Part shown: positions 10,801 to 24,130 of the stretch, one piece after another
How positions within the stretch are numbered: the first letter of the stretch is position 1
How the letters are laid out: the number at the start of each line of letters is the position of its first letter
Assembly: GCA_030015575.1 (NCBI GenBank)
Contig: JASDDO010000028.1
Span: 23,105,154-23,169,153, forward strand
DNA: 64,000 bases
Reading direction: 5' to 3'
DNA from: Agapanthus africanus
Lineage: Eukaryota > Streptophyta > Magnoliopsida > Asparagales > Amaryllidaceae
The notes under the pieces: model-generated
Seen by the model: only the letters and a program-made list of their open reading frames with translations
What the model was told of the DNA's origin: nothing
Database searches by the model: none
Made by a program: the position numbers and the translations under genes

Positions 10801-12600
10801 CTTCTGACTAACTCTAGTAGAGTCCTGTTCATGCGCTCTGCTACCCATTTTGCTCTGAAAGTTCTGGAACTGGCTATTACCTATGTGTGTCATGTTCTTT
10901 ACGGTAGTCCGTAAACTCCCTCGAGGTGTATTCGCCTCCATTATCTGTCCGCAAATACTTCACTGATCGTCCATTTTGCTTCTCTACGACCGCTTTCTAT
11001 TCCTTAAATCTGGCAAATACTTCTGACTTGTGTTTGAGGAAATAGACCCATACCTACCGTGAGAAGTCGTCAATGAAAACGACATAGTATATGGCACCTC
11101 CTTTTGATAGAATCGGTGTTGTCCCCCATATGTCTGAGTGTATGTAGTCGAGAAGTCCTTAGGTCTTGTGCACGGCTTACTTGAAGCCGGCCTTATGTTG
11201 CTTCCCCATCGTGCAATATTTACATAAGTCCAGCTTGCACATAGTAATACCTTTCAGCAACTCACTTCTGTGCAACTCATGAAGCCCCCTCTCACTCATG
11301 TGGCCAAGAAGCATATCCACAGCTTTGCGGTATCCTCCACTTGTTTCTTTATAGCCATGGTTGCACCACCAGTCACTATGCTACCGTCCAAACGATACAA
11401 TTTCTTCAGTCGTCCTTTCATGTCCATTAGGACACTCTTGACAACCTTTAGCTCTCCATCTTGACCAAGAACTTGCATCCTGCAGCATTCAATACTTCTA
11501 GAGAAATCAACTACTTCTTTAATTCCGGAATATGTCGCACGTTCAAAAGTGTTTACACTACACCATTAAACATGCGGACTTTCATCTTACCTATACCAAT
11601 GGTCTTGCACGCCATATTGTTCCCCATGAGAACACTACTGCCATTGAACTCGTTATAGGTATCGAACAACTCCTTTTGGGGACACATATGACATGAAAAT
11701 CAGAAGCCAAGTAACCAAGCATCAGAATTTTCATCCTTCCCTGTATGTACTGTGAGTATATCACACGGATCTTCTTTTTCTGCTTCGGTCACAACACTGG
11801 CTTGATCCGAACTCTTTGTACTGGCACCTTTACCCTTATTCTCCAACCACTGTTTGTACTTTTGGCATTGCTTCTTCATATGCCCTGCCTGTTTGCAAAA
11901 GAAGCATGATTCGCCCTCGTACGGATGATTAGAATTCCCCCTATTCTCTTGCCTCCGTCTCTAGCCTTTGACTTTCCCCATTCACCGGCAAACAACCCTG
12001 ATGGCTCTTTTAATGGATTTGATTTCTTCATGATCTCATTATTGGGAAGCGTAGCTGTAATCTCCTTCATCTCGAGAGTCACCTTCCAATAGAGAATTGT
12101 TTTCACCAAGTGTTCATACGAATTGGAAGCGAAGAAAGGATCAAAAACGCTTGGTCCTTCTCCTCTAACTTTACTTCAAGACATAGAAGATTGCTGACCA
12201 TTTTGTTGAAGCTATTTAAGTGATCATGAATTGGAGTACCTTTCTTCATGCGTAGACCATAAAGTTGCTTCTTTAAATATAGCTTGTTAGATAAAAACTT
12301 TGTCATATACAGGCCATCTAGCTTCAACCATAAAATTACCACAGAAGTTTCTTTCATGACATTGTACATCACGTTATCCGCCAGACAAAACTCTATCGTG
12401 CACTGTGTCTTCTGATCCATGTATTACCATGCATCATCTGCCATGTCGGTAGGTTTCTTACCGTCAAGTGCTTTAAACAGCCCTTCTTTTATAAGAAGTG
12501 TCTCGAGAAGTTTTGCTTCCCATTAAATTTCTCCACCTCGAACTTTATGCTATTGACCTTGTTATCCACATCCTTAATTCCGAAGCAAAAACCTTTCTCT
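7838..12600 (-). pseudogene. Ty1/copia gag-pol, heavily mutated
   Basis: Domains in order on the minus strand. Gag (12103-12560) has a copia gag pattern with KLYLKKQLYGLRMKKGTPI. The CCHC zinc knuckle CFFCKQAGHMKKQC is intact (about 11875-11915). In the protease region (about 11690-11730) the expected DSG is replaced by a stretch with a stop. The pre-integrase region is at 11296-11660. The integrase core has YLRTDNGGEYTSREF (about 10915-10975). Reverse transcriptase (9280-10100) has LLYVDEMLIA near 9581-9609, where the usual YVDD is YVDE. RNase H is 7838-7940 (MDKRKSTVGYVYI), with MYVMVCTRLDI upstream of it (7960-8151). Many stops and frameshifts; not functional. The CACTA-like element splits the frame between YASAVESL and MYVMVC. 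Confidence 0.85.
8152..9279. mobile_element. Non-autonomous CACTA-like DNA transposon
   Basis: Interrupts the copia frame exactly between codons for ESL and MYVM. The right end reads 'cgttttttagtggt', the reverse complement of a CACTA-type terminus (CACTAAAAAACG). The left end is more degenerate. Both subterminal regions carry many copies of TTAGCGACCG and its complement (8205-8330, 8355-8395, 9080-9260), in the manner of plant CACTA subterminal repeats. Possible 3-bp flanks CAT/GAT differ at one base. The interior (8400-9060) has no transposase; a 78-codon frame at 8514-8750 has no recognisable motif. Confidence 0.65.
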
Positions 12601-12651
12601 CGGATTCTTATGAACCAATTCAATAGAATCACAATCTAAGAAGATGAAGAG

Positions 12652-15600
12652 TGTAACAACCATAAATTTCATATACGTTTCTTTTAAAATTCCTTTCATT
12701 AATAAAATCTTTTTCCTTGAATCAAGTAGGTATATGTAAATACTCTTATGATTTATATGCAAGAGTATTAATAGTCCATACCGATTACCCGCTTGGATTG
12801 CCATCTTGTAAATCATGAGTTCGATTCCCCGTCTTTGCAATATCTTGTTTATTTTCGTTTTTATTTCTTTTTCAGATCTACAAACAATCTTCCTTACATG
12901 ACCTTGTTATTTTGTCAGAACTATAATTCTATATTTTAATTTCTATAAATCCACCCGAGAGATAAGAAGCCTATATAATCCTTGTAAACCCTAATTTCTC
13001 TTCTCTTTTAGCCGTATCCCTTTCTCCTAATCGGAATTCTCTTTTCTTTTATCTACTTTTTTCTTCTTTTTACTTTTCTTCTCTCAAACCCTAAGTATAT
13101 TATCAAGAGCAACGAAGATCTTTGAAGAAAAAACCCTTCCACGCGTCCTCTTTATCGTCTCGATTAGATCAAGATATCGTCGACCTCCATCGGTAGGGAA
13201 GATCATTAATCTTCCCAAATTGTAAGTTTCTCTCTCACTTTTATTTCTTTTACATGTTAAAAGTTGATATTTAAATAATGATGATGATTTTTCTATCAAA
13301 CCCTAATTGTTTTACATAAAGAAAGTGTTTTTACACATTAAGATTTATAGATCTAAATAAAATATTATTTGATGTTGATTTTCTTGAAATAAGTTCATCT
13401 ATCAATTTAATTTCTGGACATATAATCAATTTAAACCTTTTATCTTTTCTTTAAATCTAGATTTAGATCTATCTACTTGTCGTTTTCCATAAAAAGAAGT
13501 TGCTTGTTTTTGGATTACTTAAATAATTGGCTTTAGGATCAGATCTGAATTTGAGATATGTTATATTCTTGCTATGCTTCATTGTTTGTAATTTAACTAA
13601 AATTATTGATCTCGGTCTTTCATATCATTATATTAGATTACAATCAGGATTCATTCTTAATTTGTGTCATTTGTGAATATTTTCTTGGTCTTGGTTTTAT
13701 TATGAAAAGGTTGTTAATTCATTTAAAAGTGTTTACTTTAATCTAGATGTGTAACATGTATGCTTAATTAGTTTATTAAATTAGATATTTCAATTTATCT
13801 GCAAGAGTGCTATGGTATGTATTTGGTTTTATTTGAATGGCCAAATCTACTTTCATTCATCTGCTGGAATTGTTTTAACCTGAAATTCAAAGGGCCATAA
13901 TTATTAACTATAGAGTCCAAATTAAGCAAATTCAAGTTACTGGAATATCTACGAGAGTTGGCTACATTTTATTTCTAAGTTAATTTACCTGAAAAGTTAT
14001 ATAAGTTTATGAATACAGGGTCCTAACAAAATGTGATGAATCTGGACTGCAGCAGAAACTATTTGCGCGGCTGTATTAAAATAGGCATAACTCCCTGCTC
14101 ACTTATTGTGATCAGGATTTCTTTATTGGAAATCGTTCACAACACCATGATATTTAGTTCTTTTTTGAATTTGAAAACCATAAACTGAATGTAGAATTCT
14201 CTAAAATGTAAAATACCTCGATGTACGAATTCTGAAATCTGTACTGGCTTGCTCTGCGCAGTGTTATGGAAACATTTGTAGCTCTCTCACCAGGAACCCG
14301 ATCGAAACAAACGCAGTCTCGTTCTTTACATGACTCTATAAACTATAATTTATTCCTTTTGTAAGATTCCCAAATTCTAAATCAAACCCATTGATTTCTG
14401 CATGCGAATTTATGCTTATTTCTTGCCATAAACTTGACTATGGTTACATACTTCGTATAGACAAAGAGACTTAGTATTATATGTAGGACTTGACCTGAAT
14501 TCTCAGGATTCTCATGACCAGCTCTATAAGTGAGCCCGTGTTTCCTTACCCCTGGATGATAGCCTTGAGTCTGTGAATACTCCTGTGACTTAACTTGATT
14601 CCCTTCACCCATGTATTCATGTATTCCAGTACTCATGTATTCATGTATTCTGGTATGTATTCCAGCACTCCTGTATTCTTGTATTACACCATCATGTACT
14701 TGAACCTGTTTTAAATTATAAATAGTTTGATTAATATTTGCCGAGGGTGTTGGGGGTGGTTAAGGATGAGTAATTCAACTCCTTCGGAACCATCATGTAT
14801 GTACTCTCGATACTCTCATATTTCTGTAACACTGCACTCTTGAAAGTGTTGAACATCTATCTTAACTTACGTTAGAAATGGTCATGACTGACACACACAC
14901 ATATATATTGGTGGGGGAGTTAAGGATGTGTCATCCAGTTGATTTACGACTTGGTTGGATGCCATGCCTTAGCTTACGTTAAAATAGGAGATCTATATAA
15001 TATTGATGCCGCCATCTCTACTTATTCATGACATGTCTCTTTATGATTGTACCCCCATGCTAGTATATAATCATGTCTTCTTATCTGTTAATAACCTACT
15101 TATTTTCCATGATTATAATTTAAATCCCTGACTATACCATCATGTCTATATTAACATTATATTCTTCGTTATAAAGCATTTCTAAAAACATGTTTGTTTT
15201 ATGATATTTCTCTTATATGTGTTGCGTATTTATACGTCTTTTATAACTCAAATCATACTTTTCAAATGTATTGCCGTCTTTTAAATACTTTGTATTTTAT
15301 CCTTTAGTTTACAAGCATAAATATTTTTACAACAAAGAATTTACCGAACTTTAATTCATTGACGGCGTTGATGTTTTCTGTTTCCTTTCCTTGGGAATGT
15401 CATCAGACGACCTTGTTGCTAGAGAAAAGGCTAATACGAAGCGGTACCAAATAAAAAGGGCAATCGACATCTTTTTAATCAAACCGAGCTCCATTTTTCT
15501 TTTAACTCTTGTCTATTTTATTTGTATCAGTGAAATTGAAACTTGTAATAAATGTTGATGGATTATGTTTTGATTTATTCTAAATTCTTGTTGGTTTATG

Positions 15601-15718
15601 CTTATTCAGCTTAATCTATATGCTTAGCCTATTCATACCGGGAAGGAATGTTTCTCGGCATGAATACATGCGGGCTTGTCGCTCTCGCTTCTTATATTTT
15701 GGAAAGAGTGACGTGACA
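12652..15718 (+). mobile_element. Ty3/gypsy solo LTR (3,067 bp) with perfect 5-bp TSD
   Basis: Begins TGTAACAACC at 12652 and ends GTGACA at 15718. It is flanked by AAGAG at 12647-12651 and 15719-15723. It sits in the untranslated leader of the copia element, between gag and PBS. The TGTAA...GTGACA ends match the other gypsy LTRs of the window (16226, 26332, and 53426/59250 on the minus strand), although the body is diverged. It contains a small 'atgtattc'-type minisatellite (14610-14690). No coding region. Frames at 12574-12840 and 14382-14636 on the minus strand are chance openings. Confidence 0.9.
14606..14695 (+). repeat. ATGTATTC(C/A) minisatellite
   Basis: Short imperfect repeats of 'catgtattccagtactc' type inside the gypsy solo LTR, about 90 bp long. 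Similar in style to the ATACTG repeats of the neighbouring gypsy element, but a different sequence. Confidence 0.6.
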
Positions 15719-15778
15719 AAGAGCGAACACAAGCGTCGTCATCCACCGTAAATTTAAATCGAAAAACTAAAGAACGTG

Positions 15779-15790
15779 GCTCTGATACCA
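15779..15790 (-). other. Primer-binding site of the copia element
   Basis: On the minus strand TGGTATCAGAGC starts two bases after the LTR end (…GCCAACA). It is complementary to the 3' end of initiator-methionine tRNA, the usual primer of plant copia elements. It fixes the orientation and the 5' LTR border. Confidence 0.9.
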
Positions 15791-15792
15791 GT

Positions 15793-16225
15793 TGTTGGCA
15801 CGAAGCGGAGACCACCAATCTTGATGGATCTAAACTAAAATCCCTTTTAACGGGTAACAACCAGAACAAACGCAAAATCAAATAACACAAGAAGAGATTT
15901 GGGGAAAAGGGGAGAACAATTTATTGGAACTTTACAGAAAAAACCTTACAAGAGATACAAACCCTCTCCTAATAGATCTCCAAAGAGATCTCCTTCTTCT
16001 TCTCTCTAACTTCTCCTTAATGGCGTCTTGATCTCTAATGGAGCCGCCGTTTCGCCTCCCATAAACCTTATCATCAAGATTGCATACTTTAAAGTTCTAG
16101 CATCCTATTTATACCCTATTACAAATCTGATATAAAATAGGAATACAATAATTGCGAAACTGCTACCCAAAACCTAATTTTCAAGATAAGCTCAAAACCT
16201 GATATGCGGAGATCTCGACGACAGA
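15793..16225 (-). mobile_element. Copia 5' LTR, inner part (R/U5)
   Basis: The minus strand ends …CTTCGTGCCAACA directly before the PBS. A TATA box (GTATAAATAGG on the minus strand, about 16103-16115) and a plausible transcribed leader precede it. The rest of the LTR was displaced by the gypsy insertion and continues at 29729-30009. The two parts together give about 710 bp after removing the duplicated target. Confidence 0.75.
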
Positions 16226-16979
16226 TGTAATCCTTAGATCCTAATATACATGTATTGGTAGTTCTAACTATTTAAATTTAAAATACTTGTACATGTATTT
16301 AAAAAATATTTATAGAAAGTTTTGATAATTTGAAAACAACCGTATTTTTCATAAATATAAAAAAAACTTGAATTTTAAACGTATTTTACATACTTTGACA
16401 AAAGATTAGTTATGCAAACCTTGAGGGGGTCATTTAATTATTTATAATTTCGGGGGGGGGGGTGTAAATGTAAAAAAATTATCCTAAAATTTTCTTTCAA
16501 ATTCTTTTCTTTTCTTTCCACATTTTCCCTCTTTCTTTGCTTCAACTCCAATTAATCCCTTAATTAATTCATTTTTCCTCTTTAGGCCTTTCTCTCTTCA
16601 TTTCTTCTCGTTCCTTTTTCATCCTACTTTAAAAACAATTTCATCTTTTTCTTTTCTTCTCTTTACCAACAATTCAGTCCAAGTTTTACAAAAATTCTAA
16701 GAAGTGAAGTGAGGAATAATTGTAGACAAAGACAAGTGTTTTATATTACTTTCATTTGTTTAGTTGTTATTTTATACTCTTAATCAGATGATAGCTTGGA
16801 TTGTGAAAATTGATTACTTAATAATTTGATAAAAAATAATGACTTGTAAAGTTGATATAAATTATTTCCGTATAGTTGATATAAATGATTTCTATAATAT
16901 AGAAGTGAAATTTGGTGACAAAAGCATGTGTTTAATTTGATTGTTATTCATGTTTGATTTGACTTGACTCATGGTTTAT

Positions 16980-17162
16980 TGGTGAATGGAAAGTAAGAAT
17001 ACTCGTATTCTTAGATAATATCCACGCTACCCCTATTGATACTGGTTATTGAATACCGATTCCTGGATACTAAATACTGGTTACTGAATACTGATTTCCT
17101 GGATACTGAATACTGGATATTGATTACTGGATACTGATTATACCTGACATGGACGTGCCAGC
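16980..17162 (+). repeat. ATACTG-rich minisatellite block, copy C
   Basis: Block starting 'aagtaagaatactcg' and running through 'tccacgctac..c.attgatactg' into tandem ATACTG(A/G) units and on to GGACATGGACGTGCC-like sequence. Copies: here, 19325-19500, 20390-20560 and 29105-29270. The block belongs to the gypsy LTR; the 3' LTR has one copy, the 5' LTR three. Confidence 0.75.
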
Positions 17163-19137
17163 TGTAAGTCAATGTCGCGCACCCCACAGGTTCACGGGGA
17201 GGCGAAATACACAAACGATTTTTATGGGCTTCGCAACACCGACTTGAACTCCAGGATTTATACTAAACCCTAGCTAGCAAAACTGTATGAGGTTAACTAC
17301 TCGGATAGAAAGTTATACCTCACAGAACCATGTCCTTCGGGTCTTCTTGTTGTCCTCCTCCTCGTCATAGGCTCCTCGGATCGTACACGGATCGGGCCTC
17401 CTCGTCGGTCCTCTCAAGTCAAATACAATCCACCCAAGAGTCTATAGTTCGAGCTCCAACCTCAAATCCGAGGTAACTAAGATACCTAGTTCGCTAAACT
17501 AGATGTCCTAGATGATGTAGAGAGTGAAGATGGATTAGTTTGTCTCTAAATACCCTAGGTTCCTCAACACATGAGATATTTAGGGTTAGAAGAAAAAGAA
17601 GAAGCTTTGGAGGAGAGAGAGTGTTTAAGTGATGAATGAGTGAGAATGGCTAAGCCTTGAGAGATATTGAAGCAAATGATAATTCAATAATAATTGAATC
17701 AAGCATGCTTCAATAGTTCTCAAGTGAGTCACCCCCATAAGTCACCAAGTAGCCATGCCTCTTTTTTAGTCAAAATAACGCCTTATCCTCCATCTCATTA
17801 TCCATTAAACTAAATGGATAAAACCAAAAAATAAGGTGTCTTCTTCTAGAAGCAATCTTGAGTAAATTATAAGAAGGCCATCATCCGTATATACATAACC
17901 GTATCCGTATTCCGAAAAATATGAATACAAAGAGGCAAAATAATCCAAGAATATAATACGAGGATCCGGTTTAAACCAAAGCCCACTAGTATTATCCGTC
18001 CGAACATCATACGTGCACAAGTACACGTATGTGATCGAAACCCTGCCGTAAAACCATACGGCCTCTACATCTTTTGCCCGATGCAGGGAAACCCTCTGTG
18101 TGGGACTCTAAAAACTTGACATTACGCTGGCAGTGGGTTTAACCATAAGCACGTCAGCGGTACTAGCTGCATGTAATGGCTACCCAAGTATCTGTCGATA
18201 AGAAGACCGATGATCAAACTCATCCAAACTTCTACTGAGCCTATCTGTGACGATCTCCGTACAGTCCGGTCTGTTTTTCTAAGAGTATCGCATATCGGGC
18301 CTGGGGGCGGTATCCGTCAGACCCCTAATAGCGCAATAAGTCGTGTCGGAATGTAGCCCAAAACACCCTAAGAAACTACTGGTGTACCTACCAGCAAATC
18401 TCGCTTGCCCTGGCCAGAGACTTTGTGTAATGGCTTTCCGAACACAGCTAGATATCAACCCCCAATACCGGAAGAGACGAATCATATCTAACCGCCACTG
18501 CCTCTAAGTGCTTCGGGACTGCACCCAACTACTACATGTTTGCATGGCTCCTTTGAGCCGTAGTTGGATAGTAATCTAAGAACAGTGGGAATACACTCGA
18601 GGTGAAGTAGCAGTGTCGAGTCGACGGACTAAACTATACTCATGTCACCTGGGAACTGCTAACCGACAATAGGTATAATACCCACCAGGAGCTCCCTACG
18701 AGTCATGTTCAGTGTACTCATAACCCAATGAGCACATGTATAGTATCTCCAGTACGACGTACTAATGGCTGTGGGTCAGACCATCTCCCCTGCTGGAATG
18801 AGAAGCATATACACTAGTCTACTCTGGAGTAGCGATGCCCCGTCTCGATAATCTTACGACTAGGGACATGTATAAGGATGTGCTTATAGACTACCCAGCC
18901 CCCACTAGTGTGACTGTCATCGCAACGCTGGTAATCAAGCAAAGATCCTAAGAGCTCTACCAATATGTATAAGCGATATGCTAAAAGAAACGCATACACA
19001 TATTGAGGTAGAAACAAACAAGGTAGCATACTACCATTTCGAGCAAGACTGTTACTATATCCGTGTATATCCCAAGCTTCCAATATGTAATATACAAACC
19101 GGTATGATACAATAATGGCCTCTAGGGCATATATCCA
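17163..19137 (-). mobile_element. Copia-type LTR (~1,975 bp) without TSD
   Basis: Related to the solo LTR at 2522-4652. Both begin TGTAAGTC on the + strand and share long stretches (for example 'ccatacggcctctaca', 'actttgtgtaatggct', 'agtatcgcatat'). Read on the minus strand it starts TGGATATATGCCCTAGAGGC, a start typical of Angela/BARE-like LTRs. The flanks CCAGC and TATTA do not match. The left and right flanking sequences are copies of the same LTR block in a different register, so a rearrangement took place here. Confidence 0.75.
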
Positions 19138-19510
19138 TATTATTAATTAACATTCATTGTTAGTGAATCATGAAACACTCAAACTATCACTGGATACATA
19201 ATGGTACTTGGTAAGTGTGCTTTCATGTTACATGTTAATGACTTAATATCAGTTTATTACTACATATTAATACTTGTTACCGACATGAAATCTATGTTGA
19301 CTTGACTAGTGGTTTATTGGTAAATGAAAAGTAAGAATACTCGTACTCTTAGATAATATCCACGCTACGCCCATTGATACTGGTTACCGAATACTGATTC
19401 CTGGATACTAAATATTGGTTACTGAATACTGATTTCATGGATACTGAATACTGGATATTGATTACTGGATACTGATTATACCTGACATGGACATGCCGGC
19501 GAGTCATGGG
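19138..19510 (+). repeat. Duplicated LTR block, copy A
   Basis: Matches 20203-20575 (copy B, the original place) and 28919-29290 in the 3' LTR. It starts 'tattaattaacattcatt' directly at the end of the copia-type LTR and includes an ATACTG minisatellite. This is the duplication that flanks the copia-type LTR. Confidence 0.75.
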
Positions 19511-20990
19511 ATACCTTACTGGATATTGATATTGATATGAAATTATGTTTCAACATGTTTAATTCCATTAATAAAACTGATACAGCTGGATGATGGAAAA
19601 AAGACTTAGTGGACTCAGTTAATAACTTTGGAAATCTTTATTTAAGGTACCACATGTTAGGACCCAACCATAGGGGTTCGAGTAGTAGCTGGACTACCAT
19701 CATTTTCAATTATTATTACAGCTCGGTAGGACCAGCCATGGTGGTACAGATAGCTTGCTACCATCCTATTACTGTTTTCTACTCCATGGAAATGTTTTTT
19801 TAAAAGTTTACCGAGCTGTAATATCTATTCCCATTCCAGTAGCGTCTAGCGGTGCGTCATGGGTTCAGCTCCAGGGGTCGTGGTCCCGGGTATGCACGTG
19901 ACGCTTTCCATTATTATTCGCCGGCTATCATGGGCTTTCACAATCATAAGAATAAACTATCTAAAAGTTTATGTGAGCTACTAGGTATGCTCGGATGCCG
20001 GTATGGGACACTACTGGGGTATATGCAAGGCAGTTCATGTTCACAAACTAAATAAAAAAATAACCTAAATATCAAACTAAATAATGAACTACTTAAGTTT
20101 AACATAAGCGACCACTTATATTCAGGAACTGGTATGGGACAGTACTGAGGTATATCCGAATCCGTTCATGTTCACATTACGTTGACATTAAAAATCCATA
20201 TTATTAATTAACATTCATTATTAGTGAATCATGAAACACTCAAACTATCACTGGATACATAATAGTATTTGGTATGTGCGCTTTCATGTTACATGTTAAT
20301 GACTTGATATCAGTTTATTACTACATATTAATACTTGTTACCGACATGATTTTTCTGTTGACTTGACTAGTGGTTTTATTGGTGAATGAAAAGTAAGAAT
20401 ACTCGTACTCTTAGATAATATCCACGCTACGCCCATTGATACTGTTTACTGAATACTGATTCCTGGATACTAAATACTGGTTACTGAATACTGATTTCCT
20501 GGATACTGAATACTGTATATTGATTACTGGATACTGATTATACCTGACATGGACGTGCCGGCTAGTCATGGGATACCCCAATATATGAGTACCTTACCGT
20601 CCATTTCCACGATACTCCACTAGCCATGTCCCAATTCATCTGACATTCGTATACATTTTACTTATACACTATATTTCTATACACACATGTGTGCACGATT
20701 TTCTTCATTTTACCACTTGATAGGTCGCTTTCTGACGACCCTGGGCTTACATGTCTAAATATTGGAGATCTGACAATTGGCGTTCAGAAGTACAGATTAT
20801 GATTTTCTTCAGAGTAAATCAGAGATAGATTACAGGGTATCCATCTGTTCCATTTGAATTTTGGTATATTTTATCTTTCATGTTTATCAATTCCATTTTA
20901 TTATTTCTTAGCATGTGATATTTGATATTCAGATCTATACGGCTATTCACCTGTGCTAATTGTATATTTTAGATTATTATTTATGATGCT

Positions 20991-23900
20991 TCCGGACTTG
21001 AGACCGGCAATGGTGGGTTTGAGCACAGGTGCAGTATTAAGTATGCAAGGGGTTCTAGGTCGTCGTCCGGAAGAGGCGCGCTACATCGGATCCTAGGTGT
21101 AGTGTAAAGTATGCAAGGGCTTTTAGGTCGTCCGGAAGCGGCGCGCTACATCGGATTCCGGGTGTAGTGATGAATAAGCAAGGATTTCATCTGATTCCGA
21201 GTGTAGTGACAAATAAGCAAGGATTTCATAAGATCCGTCTAGTTTCTTGGAACATAGGTTCCCTTACGGGTAAACTAACAGAATTAGTGGAGGTGATGAT
21301 TAGGAGGATAGTTGGCATTATATGTTTGCAAGAAACTAAGTGGATAGATGAAAAGAGTAGAGTCATAGAGCCTTAGGATTATAAGTTTTGGTATACGGAT
21401 AGAAATAAAAATCGTAATAGGGTAGGCGTAATTATAGATAAACTGTTGCTAGATAATGTAGTTAAGATTAGGAGAAAATGTGATAGAATTTTACCGGTTA
21501 AGCTTATTCTGGATGGAGAGATTCTTAATGTTATTAGTGCCTATGCACCACAGATAGCTCTTGATGACGCTAATAAGCATCTATTTTAGGAGGATTTAGA
21601 CGAGATAGTGGAAAGAATATCTGGTGGAGAGAAGTTAGTGGTGATCTCAATGGACATATAGCTACTAGTCGTGGTGGGTTTGATACTATCCATGAAAGTT
21701 TTGGTTTTGGACAAAAGAATGAAACAGGTAGCTCGATTCTAAATTTTTCCATGTCTTATGACTTGATCTTAGTAAATACTTGGTTTAGAAGAAGAGAGTC
21801 TCACCTTATCACCTTTAAGAACGGATCAAGTGCAAATCAAATAGACTTTTTCTGACGAGAATGATAGATAGAAGTTGTTGTATCGACTGTAAGGTAATAC
21901 TATGTGAGAATATAACCACTCAACATAAAATTTTAGTTCTAAATTTTCGATTTAGAAAAGAACCTAAGAAGATTAGACGTAAGATAGAGCCTAAAATTAA
22001 GTAGTGGCAACTGAAGAAAGGTAACCAAAAGTTTTTTATAGATCGTATAGTTTAAGAGGCGGATTGGCAGTCTGAAAATGATTCAGACAGAATATAGAAT
22101 AAGATGGCTAGTTATATCAAGAGGGTAGGTAGAGATCTACTTGATGAGACGAGAGGTGGTGCTCCACCATCTAAGAACACGTCATGGTGGAACGAAGAAG
22201 TAAAATCTGATACTAAAATTAAGAGAGATTCTTATAAACATTTGAAGAAAAACAGAAATGCGGAGAGATTTGAGAAGTATAAAATGGCTAAAACGGAAGT
22301 TAAGAAAGTTGTTCGGGAAGCTAAATCTAAGATTTACAAGGAGGTGTAAGAAAAGTTGGACACTAAGGAGGCTGAAAATGGTATATACTTGATTGCTCAG
22401 ATGCGGGAAAGGAAGACCAGAGACTCATGTGCGATGAAATGTGTCAAAAATGATGATCCGAAGGTTTTAGTTTTAGATAAGGATATCAAGAAAAGATGGA
22501 GAGATTATTTTGATAAATTGTTCAATGAGGGCTTTACTAAGAATTTGGATGGACTTTTATTCAATCTCAAGATATAAACCGTGATTTCATGCGTAAAATA
22601 AGATTACTTAAGATTAAAGAGATTTTGAAGAGAATGAGATCAAGAAAAACGGTTGGTCCAGACGAGATTCCTATCGAGATTTGGAGATGCTTATGAGAAA
22701 TAGGCGTTAAATGGCTGATAGATCTGTTTAATAAGATTTGGTAGACCAAAAAAATACCAAATGAGTGGAGGAAAAGTATCCTTGTACCTATCTACAAGAA
22801 CAAGGGTAACATTCAAAATTGCTTAAACTACCGTAGAATAAAACTTATGTGTTATACAATGAAGTTTTGGGAGAGAGTGATTGAACACAGGCTAAGAAAG
22901 GATGTTAAGATAACAGAGAACCAATTTGGGTTCATGTCTGGACGATCGACGAAAGAGGCTATTCATTTGCTTCGTCAATTTGTCGAGCGTTTTCGAGAGA
23001 GGAGAAGAGATTTGTATATGAAATTTATTGATTTAGAGAGAACGTATGACAAGGTACCTAGAGAGGTGTTTGGGGGACAATGATGAAGAAGGGGGTCCCC
23101 GTCAAGTACATTGACATAATCAAAGACATGTACGATAGAGTAGTGACAAATGTCAGAACTTGCGTCGGCCTAACGGGTGATTTTCCGATTACAATTGGCT
23201 TATATCAATGATCTACATTAAGTCCATTCCTATTTACCATCGTGATGGATGAGTTTACTAGAACTATCCAAGATGAAGTATCTTGGTATATGCTATTCGC
23301 TGATAATATTGTTCTAGTAAATAAGACGAAAGCAGGGGTTAATACCAAATTGAAGCTATGGAGGCAAACATTGGAATCTCGGGGGTTCAAATTGAGCAGG
23401 TCCAAGATAGCATATATGTATTGTAAATTTAGCTAATAGAAAAGTCGAGACCACATTGGCATAACACTGGAAGGGCAAGAGATATCACCGAGCGATCAAT
23501 TTAGATATCTAGGTTCCATCATCCAAATTGATGGGGAGATCGATAGCGATGTTAATCAAAAGATCCAATCTGGTTGGTTGAAATGGAGAAGTGCAACATG
23601 GATTTTGTGTGATCGTAACTTTCCGTTAAAGTTGAAAGGGAAGTTTTATCGGAGCGCTATTCGATCGGCCTTATTATATGGTACAAAATATCGGGCTCCT
23701 AAGAAGCATCATACACAGAAAACTTACATAGCGGAGATGCGCATGCTTCATTGGATGTGTGGTAACACTAGAAAAGATAAGGTGCGAAATGAGGATATTC
23801 GTGCAAAAGTTGGTGTAGCACATGTGGAGGAGAAAATGCGGGAAAACCGGCTAATATGATTTGGTCATGTGTGACGCAGACCTATGGAAGCACCGGTTCG

Positions 23901-24130
23901 ACGAATGGATACTCTCGATATAGGCAATATCAAAAGGGTGAAAGGAAGACCGAAGAAAATATGGATGGAGGTGATGTGAAAAGATATGGTTGCCAAAGGC
24001 CTCAATAAAAGTATATTGTTCGATAGAAGTGAGTGGAGGCGGAGGATTCATGTGCTAAACCCGGTGTGATTCTCATGTTGGTTCATGTAGCCTACCCCAT
24101 ATGCTTGGGATAAAAGGCTCAGTTGTTGTA
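20991..24130 (+). mobile_element. RTE-clade LINE (3,140 bp) with 14-bp TSD
   Basis: Inserted in the gypsy 5' LTR. Flanks TTATTTATGATGCT (20977-20990) and TTATTTGTGTTGCT (24131-24144) agree at 12 of 14 bases. The 3' end 'gggataaaaggctcagttgttgta' lacks poly(A) and ends in a TTGTTG-like repeat, as plant RTE elements do. The length is close to that of a full RTE. The 5' region (21030-21235) has internal duplications of a unit containing 'ggcgcgctacatcgga'. Coding remains are listed separately. Confidence 0.9.
21167..24067 (+). pseudogene. RTE endonuclease-reverse transcriptase ORF, broken
   Basis: The N-terminal apurinic-type endonuclease shows RLVSWNIGSLTGKL (from about 21236), CLQETKW (about 21327), SAYAPQ (about 21537) and NQIDFF (about 21836). 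The reverse transcriptase shows KFWERVIEHRLRKDVK (about 22861), FGFMSGRST (about 22926), IDLERTYDKVPREV (about 23024) and MLFADNIVLV (about 23290), where the usual FADD is FADN. It ends with RYLGSII, an MRMLHWMCG region and a C-terminal tail near 24060. Stops or frameshifts occur at about 21374, 21588, 21855, 22348, 22575, 23080 and 23434, so it is dead. The loss of the second catalytic Asp would by itself be disabling. Confidence 0.9.

Noticed and set aside
12780..12835. tRNA-like phrase with 'cttgtaaatc' and 'gagttcgattcccc'
   Set aside because: A T-arm-like box is present but no acceptor stem or D-arm can be paired, and it lies inside a gypsy solo LTR. Chance or a decayed fragment.
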